Source: Muribaculaceae bacterium Isolate-036 (Harlan)
GTDB taxonomy: Bacteria; Bacteroidota; Bacteroidia; Bacteroidales; Muribaculaceae
Assembly: GCA_003833075.1 (NCBI GenBank)
Contig: RIAY01000001.1
Span: 372,001-436,000 of the forward strand
Direction of reading: 5' to 3'
Length of the DNA stretch: 64,000 nucleotides
Each line of letters begins with the position of its first letter. Positions within the stretch are counted from its first letter, which is position 1. The notes under the pieces were generated by a model, which did no database searches, was not told the origin of the DNA, and saw nothing but the letters and a program-made list of their open reading frames with translations. A program made the translations under genes and the position numbers. Positions 16,951 to 25,158 of this stretch are shown piece by piece.

Positions 16951-19056
16951 ATGAGAAAATTGATATTTATGATGATGCTGGTTTCGGCTTTAGGTGTTTC
17001 TGCCGTTTCCCGCATAACTTCTCCTTCCGGAGAATTGCTTCTGAATGTTGATATTGATGCAGATGGCAGTCTTTGTTATTCCCTTGATTACAAAGGGTCT
17101 TCACTCGTGAAGGAGAGTAGGCTCGGTCTTGTGTCTGATGAAGCAGACTTTACACATGGTTTCAAGATTGCTGGAACGGACACTCTCTCTGTAGACAGGA
17201 CATGGAAGCCGATATGGGGGGAATATGAAACCGTACGCGATAATTTCCGTGAACTTGCCGTAATTTTGAAAGCCGAGAAGCCTGATCGCGAAATGACAGT
17301 CCGTTTCCGTCTTTTTGATGACGGTCTTGGATTCCGCTATGAATTTCCGGCACAGAGGGGTAGTAGCAACTACCTGACAGTGCGCGATGAGAAGACTGAG
17401 TTTAATTTCACCGGAGATCACACCCTCTTCTGCATTCCGGGAGATTATGACACGGATGAATACTTATGGTCAGAGACCTCGTTTTCCGGACTTCCGGATG
17501 CTTTAGGCCGTTATAGGCGACATTCAGAGGCTCAGCGCACCGGCGGAAATACCATTCAGACTCCGATGCTGATAAAAACGGGGGCTCCGGTGTATGTGAA
17601 CATCCATGAAGCGGCACTTAAGGGATATCCTGCGATGCTTCTTGATGTTGATACGGACCGGCATGCGATGAAGACTCACCTTGTTCCCGATAAACTCGGG
17701 GTGCGGGCATATCTTCATCTCCCTTTCGAATCTCCGTGGCGCACACTTATTGTAAGTGACGATGCCCGAGACATACTCGCTTCTCAACTTGTGCTAAACC
17801 TTAACGAGCCTTGTAAGATCGAAGACACCTCCTGGATCAAACCCATGAAATTCATTGGCGTGTGGTGGGAGATGTTTACGGGAAAGAAGAAGACATGGGC
17901 ATATTCTGATGAATACCTTGCCAAACCGGGAGTGACAGACTATGCCTCCCTTAAATCCAATGGCAGGCATCCGGCGAATACAGCGAATGTGATGAGGTAT
18001 ATAGATTTTGCGGCAAGGAACGGTATTGACGGCGTTCTCGTGGAAGGCTGGAATGAAGGTTGGGAAGACTGGGCTTCATATCGCAAGAACCGGCAATTCC
18101 TTTTCGACAAGCCTTATCCCGACTTTGATGTGGATTCATTGCGTGATTATGCCGCCGCCAAAGGGGTGAAGCTTATAATGCATCATGAGACGGCAGCAAA
18201 CGCCGCCGATTATGAACTTCAGCTTGATCGCGCTTTCAAGTTTATGAAAGATAACAATTATGATGCGGTCAAGACCGGGTATGTAGGCGCGATCATTCCG
18301 CGTTCGGAACATCACGGATCGCAATGGATGGTTGACCATGTGCGCCATGTCATAGAGCGTGCCGCAGATTATGAGATAATGGTCGACAGTCATGAGGCGC
18401 CGCGTCCCACCGGACTCTGTCGCACTTATCCCAACTGGCTTGCTCAGGAATCGGCACGTGGCGGCGAGTTTGAGTCTATGGGCGGTAATCCGCCGTCACA
18501 CACCTGCATCCTTCCCTTCACAAGGCTGAAAGGGGGACCGATGGACTATACCCCCGGACTTTTCGAGACCCGTCTAAGTTATTATGACGAAGGTAAAAAC
18601 GATCAGGCAGGAACCACGTTAGCCCGTCAGCTCGCGTTATACCTTACTATGCCTTCTCCCATGCAGATGGCATGTGACCTGCCGGAAAATTATGAACGCT
18701 TTCCTGATGCGTTCCAGTTTATAAAGGATGTGCCGGTTGATTGGGCTGATTCGAGATATATTGAAGCGGAGCCTAACAGGTATATCACCGTAGCCCGGCG
18801 TGACAAGGAATCTGACGACTGGTATGTGGGTGCAATAACCGATGAGTCTCCGCGAACGGCAGTAATAGACATGAGCTTCTTGCCGAAAGGGAAAAAATAT
18901 GAAGCGACAATCTATGAAGATGCCCCTGGTGCGCATTGGAAGGATAATCCACAGGCGTATCGCATCCGTAAAGTGAAAGTTGACAATAAAACCAGGCTTA
19001 AGCAGCCTCTCGCAGCAGGAGGAGGGGCAGCAATCAGGATTAAGAAATTACATTGA
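16951..19056 (+). CDS. susB: GH97 alpha-glucosidase, inverting type (SusB-like)
   Basis: The 701 residues start with a cleavable signal peptide and match GH97 throughout, including DTSWIKPMKFIGVWWEMF. The glutamates E413 (HHE), E482 (DSHE), E500 and E506 (QESARGGEFE) lie exactly 26 positions before the E439, E508, E526 and E532 that I recall for Bacteroides thetaiotaomicron SusB. This marks the inverting, calcium-dependent alpha-glucosidase subgroup. It would release glucose from imported malto-oligosaccharides in the periplasm. Compare the retaining GH97 at 59931. Confidence 0.93.
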   Translation: MRKLIFMMMLVSALGVSAVSRITSPSGELLLNVDIDADGSLCYSLDYKGSSLVKESRLGLVSDEADFTHGFKIAGTDTLSVDRTWKPIWGEYETVRDNFRELAVILKAEKPDREMTVRFRLFDDGLGFRYEFPAQRGSSNYLTVRDEKTEFNFTGDHTLFCIPGDYDTDEYLWSETSFSGLPDALGRYRRHSEAQRTGGNTIQTPMLIKTGAPVYVNIHEAALKGYPAMLLDVDTDRHAMKTHLVPDKLGVRAYLHLPFESPWRTLIVSDDARDILASQLVLNLNEPCKIEDTSWIKPMKFIGVWWEMFTGKKKTWAYSDEYLAKPGVTDYASLKSNGRHPANTANVMRYIDFAARNGIDGVLVEGWNEGWEDWASYRKNRQFLFDKPYPDFDVDSLRDYAAAKGVKLIMHHETAANAADYELQLDRAFKFMKDNNYDAVKTGYVGAIIPRSEHHGSQWMVDHVRHVIERAADYEIMVDSHEAPRPTGLCRTYPNWLAQESARGGEFESMGGNPPSHTCILPFTRLKGGPMDYTPGLFETRLSYYDEGKNDQAGTTLARQLALYLTMPSPMQMACDLPENYERFPDAFQFIKDVPVDWADSRYIEAEPNRYITVARRDKESDDWYVGAITDESPRTAVIDMSFLPKGKKYEATIYEDAPGAHWKDNPQAYRIRKVKVDNKTRLKQPLAAGGGAAIRIKKLH

Positions 19057-19134
19057 AAACAATTGTTCTTATACCGGCTTGCGTGTGAACGTCGGCCGGT
19101 ATTTTTTATTTAATACATTTATTAATTTGACATT

Positions 19135-22100
19135 ATGAAAATTAGAAATATAATATTGTCAGTATTGACAACAGCAGTGTCATCCTTTGGAGTCGTTGCG
19201 TCTCCTGGAGGTGTGACTCCTGCTGCCTCAAAGGTGAGTGAGGATTTTAATTCCATGTGGTCTGATAACACGCCAACTTTGAATCTTCCGGAAGGATGGC
19301 GAGTGGATAGAAATTTGACAGCTCTCAGAAAAGTTGGCAAATGGAATGACGCGGTGACCGACGTTATGTATACAGGCGGTGCGAATCTTGCATCGAATGC
19401 AAAAAACGGAACATGGAACTGGGGACCAGATGATTCTTCTTCGGATCGCGCGGTGGGTGGATTGTCTACTACGGTAAGCAATGGAACACGCTGCGTCAGC
19501 TACATGACAAAACTCAAGAATGAAGATGACGTCAAGATTATAAATTATCTTGACATATCATATGTGGTTGAGAAATATCGTTTAGGCGCTAACGCGGCAG
19601 GTTTCTCCGTGCAGCTTTATTGGTCGGGCGATGGCGAAAAATGGTATTCGGCAGGTGAAAGCTTCAATACATATTTCCCGGCGGATGCAAGCACGGCAGG
19701 AGTGGCTGTCGTTCCTGTCTCTCAGACCGAGGTTGGCAACTCCCTGCGGGTGCATGTTGAACCGAAGAAAGATATTTATCTGGCATGGAATATATCTGTT
19801 GCTTCCGGGTCGACTCCGGATAAGGCACAAGGACTTGCTATAGATGATGTAGAGATTCAGGCATCTTTTACCGATAAGGTTGATGACTGGAAAGATCCTT
19901 CGGAAGATGTGCCCGAGATTAATCATTCGGGAATATACATGCGTGGACAGGATGGATGGGATGCTTCGGATGAATGGGAGTTTGACAAAATAGATGAAAC
20001 CACCTTTGTGCTCAGGGATAAAATCATTTCCGGCACTTTCAAAATTGCGGATGCATCCTGGAGCGCATCTTGCAATTACGGTTCGAACGGCACGAATATT
20101 GTAATGGATATGCCTTACGAGTTGAAGGCTGGTGTTGACGGCAATATTTCTTGCGGACCGAATGTGTTCAATTGTTCCTTAATTACACTGACCATAAAGG
20201 ATGGAGTCGCGACTTTGCTTCTCAGTGCCAACGAAGACGCAGAAGGTCTAACCTCCGTTTATGTGATAGGAGACAATAACGGTTGGAATTATATGGATGC
20301 TTCCGGCATCTTGAAATATGATGCTTCTGATAAACTTTTTAAAGGCAGGGTTTCAATGCCTGCCGGCTCTGACGGTTTGAGCCGTTGGATGATCTATCAG
20401 CGCCTGGGTATGGCAGGTGCATGGGGACTGAATGAAGATTCCTCGTTGCCATCAACGGAAGGGACGCTGATCAAAGGTAAGAAATGTAATGCGTGTGTGG
20501 AACCTGGCACGTATGACATAACTTTTGACTTGCAAACAGGTGGATATACGTTTACAAAAGTCAGTTCGGCTGTATCTTCTCTTGTAATTAATCCGGTTGA
20601 GACAATCCTTGTGCCGGAGCTTCCTTCGAAAATAAAGGTTCTTTCGCTCAATAATTCGCTGATCTATTATAATGATCAGGATGTGATGTTCAATGACATA
20701 GCCAAAGGAGAAGGGAAAGTGGCGGAATGGACTAAGCATACACTGTTAGGTAAACCCCTTTCAACCCATTGGAATGAAGGTGAAGGTCTTGCAGATGACG
20801 GGCAACCAGGCGCAAAAATGCTCGTGCGTTCACAACCTTGGAGCCATATTATTCTTCAGGAACAGAGCTCCCTTCCTCGCACTGATCCCGAAACGTTCCG
20901 CAATAATGTAAAGTTATGGGTGGAATATATCCGTCAACGTTGTCCGAATCCGAATGCTGTAATCATTATGCCTGTAAACTGGGCATACGCAGGAGATTGG
21001 GGTAACTTTACAAAATTTAATGAATTGTTCATTGCCAACTATTCCAAGGTTGCGGCTGAGTTCGGGATAGTGCTTTGTCCTGTGGCAAATGCATACCAGG
21101 CTGTTTATGATGATAAGGGTGCGGTCGCAGCCGAAGGATTGTTTCTGGATGACAGACATCCTACAGCAAAAGCTACATACATGGCGGCATGTATGGAATA
21201 TGGACTGATTTTCGGAACGGATCCTTTAGACATATCCACTCATCCAACTTCAATTTCTTCCGCTGAAGCATTGGAAATGAGGACATATGCATCTAATGCT
21301 CTTAAAGGTTTTATACAGACTGTTGATCATCATTCCGGAATGATCAATTTCGATGCGCGTATGTCGGATGAATTTGGTATGGATGTTGAAGGGGATATAA
21401 CATTCCATGCGGATAACGGGGCTACAATTTCACCGGAAGGTGTGTTTAAGGCTCCGGATTGCAATGAAGCGGTGTATAATGTTACTGCAAATGGTGGAGG
21501 TTTTGAAGCAAAAGCTGTGGTGATGGTAAGAAAAGCGGTTGAGAAGATGGATATCATCCCTTCTGTAGATATGTCGGCAGGAAATACGCACTACATTCAA
21601 AATTTTGATGAAATAGGAGATGCTGCAGCGGCACGCTTGCCTAAGGGATGGCGTGTGCAGGGGCAACAGGATGGAGAGTTGCCGTCTTTCTATAAAGGGG
21701 TGGAAAATACCACATATGCCGGAGGGGTGTCTCTTCCGTCTAATGCTAAGAACGGATTGTGGAATTTTGGTGCATCCACGTCTACGGATCGTGCGGTGGG
21801 TGGTATCACAACCGGTGTTGCCGGTGGCACGCGTAAGGTTAACGTCATGTTGTTGCTGACCAATAGCGGTAAAAAGAAACTTACGGATATTTCATTAAGT
21901 TATGATATCGAGAAATATCGTAAAGGTTCTAATCCGGCAGGTTTTGATGTGACTCTTTTTTATTCCAATGATGGTGTAAATTGGGTTGAAAATTCGGATG
22001 AAAACCTTAATCATCATTTCGATGCCGATGATGTCACAGCCGGATTCGAGGTGGTTCCCGGAGAGACAGTTTCAAAAACCGGTTTTTTATCGGCGGAACT

Positions 22101-22752
22101 GATTCCCGGTGCGGAGCTTTACCTGATGTGGCAGATAGCTGTGGCTTCCGGTAATAATTTCGCCGCAGCTCCGGCACTTGCTATTGATAATGTTGAAATA
22201 GAAGGACAACTGCCACCTGTGCCTGTTTATGACTGGCACATATATGTGGATGACAAGACGGGTTATGCATCTATGGGCGCATATGCTTATGGAGCGTTGA
22301 CAACCGACGAGTTCTGGGGCGGCTGGCCCGGACAGGCACCGATTGACGAGGTTGTGATTGACGGAACGAAATATAAAGTATTTGGTCATAACCGGTCAGA
22401 AGGAAGTTATAATCTTATTTTGAATAACTGGAACAATGGCTCGCAATTACCGGATTTCGTATTTGAAGGAGGCAGGGACTACTATCTGCTTGCAACGTCT
22501 GATAAGGTAACAGAAAAAACATTGTCGGATGTAAGGGAACTTGAGGAACAAGGTGATATGCAGCTCTTCTTTAAAGGTGATACTTTGATTGCAGATGACT
22601 CAGACATTATTGCAATATATGACATGCAGGGCAGGGAAATACTTCGCACCCCAAACGGGTCGTTGAATGTCGGGAATCTTGTTTCAGGAATTTATGTTGC
22701 AAAAGCTTCCGGAAAAGATGTGATGAAAGTCATTAAAATATATATTGAATGA
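19135..22752 (+). CDS. T9SS-exported multidomain protein: SGNH-like hydrolase with starch-binding modules
   Basis: The 1205 residues have a signal peptide and then a beta-sandwich domain (about 30-245). A SusE/F-like region follows (260-480; VYVIGDNNGWNYMD), then an SGNH/DUF4886-like domain (500-700) with LSLNNSL holding S508, IILQEQSSLPRT, and DDRHPTAKATY with D672/D673 and H675. A second copy of the first beta-sandwich (823-1023) is marked by matching LPEGWRV/LPKGWRV and SNAKNG motifs. A CBM26-like module (1033-1125; FWGGWPG) and a type IX secretion sorting tail (1130-1205) close the protein. The catalytic triad is plausible, so it may be an esterase that removes acyl groups from starch. 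The activity is inferred. It is the last PUL 1 gene. Confidence 0.8.
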   Translation: MKIRNIILSVLTTAVSSFGVVASPGGVTPAASKVSEDFNSMWSDNTPTLNLPEGWRVDRNLTALRKVGKWNDAVTDVMYTGGANLASNAKNGTWNWGPDDSSSDRAVGGLSTTVSNGTRCVSYMTKLKNEDDVKIINYLDISYVVEKYRLGANAAGFSVQLYWSGDGEKWYSAGESFNTYFPADASTAGVAVVPVSQTEVGNSLRVHVEPKKDIYLAWNISVASGSTPDKAQGLAIDDVEIQASFTDKVDDWKDPSEDVPEINHSGIYMRGQDGWDASDEWEFDKIDETTFVLRDKIISGTFKIADASWSASCNYGSNGTNIVMDMPYELKAGVDGNISCGPNVFNCSLITLTIKDGVATLLLSANEDAEGLTSVYVIGDNNGWNYMDASGILKYDASDKLFKGRVSMPAGSDGLSRWMIYQRLGMAGAWGLNEDSSLPSTEGTLIKGKKCNACVEPGTYDITFDLQTGGYTFTKVSSAVSSLVINPVETILVPELPSKIKVLSLNNSLIYYNDQDVMFNDIAKGEGKVAEWTKHTLLGKPLSTHWNEGEGLADDGQPGAKMLVRSQPWSHIILQEQSSLPRTDPETFRNNVKLWVEYIRQRCPNPNAVIIMPVNWAYAGDWGNFTKFNELFIANYSKVAAEFGIVLCPVANAYQAVYDDKGAVAAEGLFLDDRHPTAKATYMAACMEYGLIFGTDPLDISTHPTSISSAEALEMRTYASNALKGFIQTVDHHSGMINFDARMSDEFGMDVEGDITFHADNGATISPEGVFKAPDCNEAVYNVTANGGGFEAKAVVMVRKAVEKMDIIPSVDMSAGNTHYIQNFDEIGDAAAARLPKGWRVQGQQDGELPSFYKGVENTTYAGGVSLPSNAKNGLWNFGASTSTDRAVGGITTGVAGGTRKVNVMLLLTNSGKKKLTDISLSYDIEKYRKGSNPAGFDVTLFYSNDGVNWVENSDENLNHHFDADDVTAGFEVVPGETVSKTGFLSAELIPGAELYLMWQIAVASGNNFAAAPALAIDNVEIEGQLPPVPVYDWHIYVDDKTGYASMGAYAYGALTTDEFWGGWPGQAPIDEVVIDGTKYKVFGHNRSEGSYNLILNNWNNGSQLPDFVFEGGRDYYLLATSDKVTEKTLSDVRELEEQGDMQLFFKGDTLIADDSDIIAIYDMQGREILRTPNGSLNVGNLVSGIYVAKASGKDVMKVIKIYIE

Positions 22753-22767
22753 AAGTTATGGCTCTTA

Positions 22768-22862
22768 CATGTGGATTTTTACATGTAGTTTGATTCTTGT
22801 ATTAATAAAGATAAAGTTTTATGGGCTGCCTGTTGCGTCGGGAATGGCGCGGCAGGCAGCCC
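22768..22862 (+). terminator. Two hairpins at the end of PUL 1
   Basis: TACATGT and ACATGTA around 22768-22790 form a small stem. GGGCTGCCTG (22823-22832) pairs perfectly with CAGGCAGCCC (22853-22862), and a weak T-rich stretch follows. The second lies between the convergent PUL 1 and crcB genes and could end both transcripts. Confidence 0.6.
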
Positions 22863-22883
22863 GTAATTGTGTTTTTGATGATT

Positions 22884-23255
22884 TTATCTGATGATTGCGC
22901 GTCCTGCCCATACGAGGAGGATGCCGATTACAACAGAAAGCACCAGATATAGGATGAACGTGGTTCAGTCTCCTTTGCTACCGAGAACCCACATGTCGTC
23001 GGCGAAAGATGAGAATGTCGTGAAACCTCCGCAGAAACCGGTGATCAGCATGACATTTTCTCCCGGTGTCATGACATGTGCTTTCTCCAATAGTCCGAAG
23101 AGGAGTCCGATAACGAAGCAGCCAATAATGTTTACAAGAAATGTTCCCATAGGGAATGCCCCATGAAACATGGCGGAACTCCATTTCCCGATCAGGAACC
23201 GTCCGCATGTGCCCACGAATCCGCCGGCACCGGCAAGTAGCATCATTTTGATCAT
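22884..23255 (-). pseudogene. crcB: crcB fluoride channel gene interrupted by an in-frame TGA
   Basis: The first 96 residues are a Fluc/CrcB fluoride channel: GAGGFVGTCGRFLIG, MGTFLVNIIGCFVIG and GFCGGFTTFSSFADD. Reading stops at TGA (22965-22967), but the same frame continues with TTFILYLVLSVVIGILLVW and AGRAIIR, the missing last membrane helix, to TAA at 22884-22886. With TGA read as an amino acid, the protein is 123 residues, the family's normal size. Tryptophan (TGG) fits at this place, so a G-to-A change is the simplest cause. Fluc needs all four helices to form its dimer, so the shortened form is probably dead. Confidence 0.8.
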
Positions 23256-23309
23256 ATCATAAAATTTTAATTATAGAATTTTAACGCTTATTTGTCTTTT
23301 AAAGTTGCT

Positions 23310-23335
23310 GTTGTCATGAAAATATATTAAATTTG
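23310..23335 (+). promoter_or_regulatory. Promoter of the metK leader
   Basis: TTG near 23310-23312 and TAAATTTG near 23328-23335 fit the Bacteroidota promoter pattern. The transcript would begin near 23342 and carry a ~250-base leader before metK. Confidence 0.6.
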
Positions 23336-23349
23336 CATTGCAATTCTGC

Positions 23350-23465
23350 GGACTGGTCTTTCTTATTATAATTTAGAAGTAAGAAGGTCAGGAGACGGAA
23401 GTGGAGAAATTTGGCTGCTTGCAACCACTCAAAAAAATGCTAAAATCGCATCTTTAGGTATGGCT
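23350..23465 (+). promoter_or_regulatory. Probable SAM riboswitch (SAM-I clan) in the metK leader
   Basis: The metK leader holds the conserved bases of SAM-I type aptamers in order: a GTGG...CCAC stem enclosing TTGCAACC (GCAACC at 23421-23426), then ATGCTAAA (23437-23444) at the start of an ATGC...GCAT stem. A 12-bp stem (CTGGTCTTTCTTA with TAAGAAGGTCAG) precedes them. A terminator hairpin follows at 23510, so the likely action is to stop transcription when SAM is plentiful. The match is by eye and the outer limits are approximate. Confidence 0.68.
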
Positions 23466-23509
23466 CTTCCTGGAGTCATGTTCAACAATGACGACATAAT
23501 TTGCATTAT

Positions 23510-23541
23510 AAAGAGTGATCGCGACAGCGGTTACTCTTTTT
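23510..23541 (+). terminator. Terminator hairpin between the aptamer and metK
   Basis: AAAGAGTGATCGC (23510-23522) pairs with GCGGTTACTCTTT (23527-23539) over a GACA loop, with two G-U pairs, and runs into TTTTTG. It lies 50 bases before the metK start, where a riboswitch expression platform would be. Confidence 0.75.
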
Positions 23542-23590
23542 GTTAAAACTACACGGCTGACAACCGACAACCGAAAACCTAAAATTACAT

Positions 23591-24928
23591 ATGAATTATT
23601 TATTTACATCGGAATCCGTTTCCGAAGGTCATCCCGATAAGGTGGCTGACCAGATAAGTGATACTCTGCTTGATGAATTTCTTGCGCGTGATCCGGAAAG
23701 TCATGTCGCAATCGAAACGCTTTGCACTACCGGACAGGTGGTTGTTGCCGGAGAGGTTAGCTCTCAGGCTTACGTAGACATACAGAACTCTATTCGCGGT
23801 TTGATCAATGAGATAGGTTACAACCGTGGCGCATACCGTTTTGACGGAGATGCATGCGGAATTCTCAGTACCATTCACGAGCAGAGCGAGGATATCGACC
23901 GCGGCGTCAGCCGCAGTGGCGAGGACATGGATGCCGAAGACCTTCAGGGCGCCGGTGACCAAGGCATGATGTTCGGCTATGCTGTAGACGAGACTGAAGA
24001 CTACATGCCGCTGACACTTGACCTGTCGCATCTTCTGCTTCGCGAACTGGCAGACATCCGTCGCGAGGGTGACACCATGAATTATTACCGCAAAGGTAAG
24101 CTCACCACATATCTCCGTCCTGATTCCAAGAGTCAGGTAACTGTTGAATATGATGAAAACCACAGACCGGTGAGAATACACACAATTGTAGTTTCCACCC
24201 AGCATGACGACTTTGTCGAGCCTCTTGAAGACACCGCCGAGGCTCGTGCCGTGGCAGACAAAAAGATGCTCGAACAGATTTATAATGATGTGAAAGACGT
24301 TCTTCTTCCGCGTGTCAAGTCCAAGCTGCCGGCCGCAATCCGGAATCTTTTTGACGATAATTTGATTCTGCATGTGAATCCCACCGGAAAGTTCGTTCTC
24401 GGAGGCCCGCATGCCGACACCGGTCTCACAGGTCGCAAGATAATCGTTGACACCTACGGAGGTCGCGGTGCGCATGGCGGAGGTGCCTTCTCCGGCAAAG
24501 ACCCGTCGAAAGTCGACCGCTCGGCGGCTTATGCCTGCCGTCATATCGCCAAGAATCTTGTCGCCGCCGGCGTGGCAGACGAAGTTCTCGTGCAGGTTGC
24601 ATATGCCATCGGCAAGGCTCAGCCTGTGAGTGTGTTCGTGAATACCTACGGCACGTCGAAAGTGGCAATGACAGATTCCGAAATCGCCGACAAGGTTACG
24701 GCGCTTTTCGACATGCGTCCCAAAGCGATAGAGGAGCGGTTGAAACTGCGTAATCCGATCTATCGCGAAACAGCCTCATACGGTCACATGGGCCGCAAGC
24801 CCCGCACAGTCAGGAAGGAGTTCAAATCGCGCTATGAGAATGAGAAAATAGTGAAAGAGGTAGAGCTTTTCACCTGGGAGAAACTTGATGCGGTAGATGA
24901 CATACGCAAAGCCTTCGGCATTTCGTAA
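23591..24928 (+). CDS. metK: S-adenosylmethionine synthase
   Basis: This 445-residue enzyme makes SAM from methionine and ATP. It has [14 protein letters not shown] near the N-terminus, [12 protein letters not shown] at about residue 118, and [20 protein letters not shown] near 294, the phosphate and metal-binding loops of MetK. The length suits Bacteroidota, which carry small insertions relative to E. coli. It is transcribed alone, with a strong terminator 30 bases after the stop, and is probably feedback-controlled by the SAM riboswitch in its leader. Confidence 0.97.
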   Translation: MNYLFTSESVSEGHPDKVADQISDTLLDEFLARDPESHVAIETLCTTGQVVVAGEVSSQAYVDIQNSIRGLINEIGYNRGAYRFDGDACGILSTIHEQSEDIDRGVSRSGEDMDAEDLQGAGDQGMMFGYAVDETEDYMPLTLDLSHLLLRELADIRREGDTMNYYRKGKLTTYLRPDSKSQVTVEYDENHRPVRIHTIVVSTQHDDFVEPLEDTAEARAVADKKMLEQIYNDVKDVLLPRVKSKLPAAIRNLFDDNLILHVNPTGKFVLGGPHADTGLTGRKIIVDTYGGRGAHGGGAFSGKDPSKVDRSAAYACRHIAKNLVAAGVADEVLVQVAYAIGKAQPVSVFVNTYGTSKVAMTDSEIADKVTALFDMRPKAIEERLKLRNPIYRETASYGHMGRKPRTVRKEFKSRYENEKIVKEVELFTWEKLDAVDDIRKAFGIS

Positions 24929-24956
24929 AAACGACATCATGTCAGAAACGTATCGG

Positions 24957-24993
24957 GGAATCGGTTTCGCATATAGAAACCGATTCCTTAATT
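24957..24993 (+). terminator. metK terminator
   Basis: GGAATCGGTTTC (24957-24968) and GAAACCGATTCC (24976-24987) form a perfect 12-bp stem with a seven-base loop, followed by TTAATTTTT. Confidence 0.9.
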
Positions 24994-25015
24994 TTTGACA
25001 ATTATGGTGTTGAAA

Positions 25016-25047
25016 TTTGCCGATTATTGTCAAAAATATTATCTTTG
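25016..25047 (+). promoter_or_regulatory. Promoter of the PpiD-like gene
   Basis: TTTG at 25016-25019 and TATCTTTG at 25040-25047 are 20 bases apart, a close match to the Bacteroidota consensus. The leader is about 105 bases. Confidence 0.7.
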
Positions 25048-25158
25048 CACGTTTATTAGCCGAAAATTATGCGTTTTTGACCTGATCGGGGAAATAAACG
25101 TCTTAATCGGCATTACCATTGACGAATAAGGAAATTAATTAAAACAGCTATATAAAGA

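Noticed and set aside
23256-23340. Fluoride riboswitch before crcB
   Set aside because: The upstream stretch read on the minus strand shows none of the conserved fluoride aptamer blocks that I can recognise.
23600-24544. 314-codon minus-strand ORF opposite metK
   Set aside because: It mirrors metK codons on the other strand, has no recognisable domain, and metK is certain.
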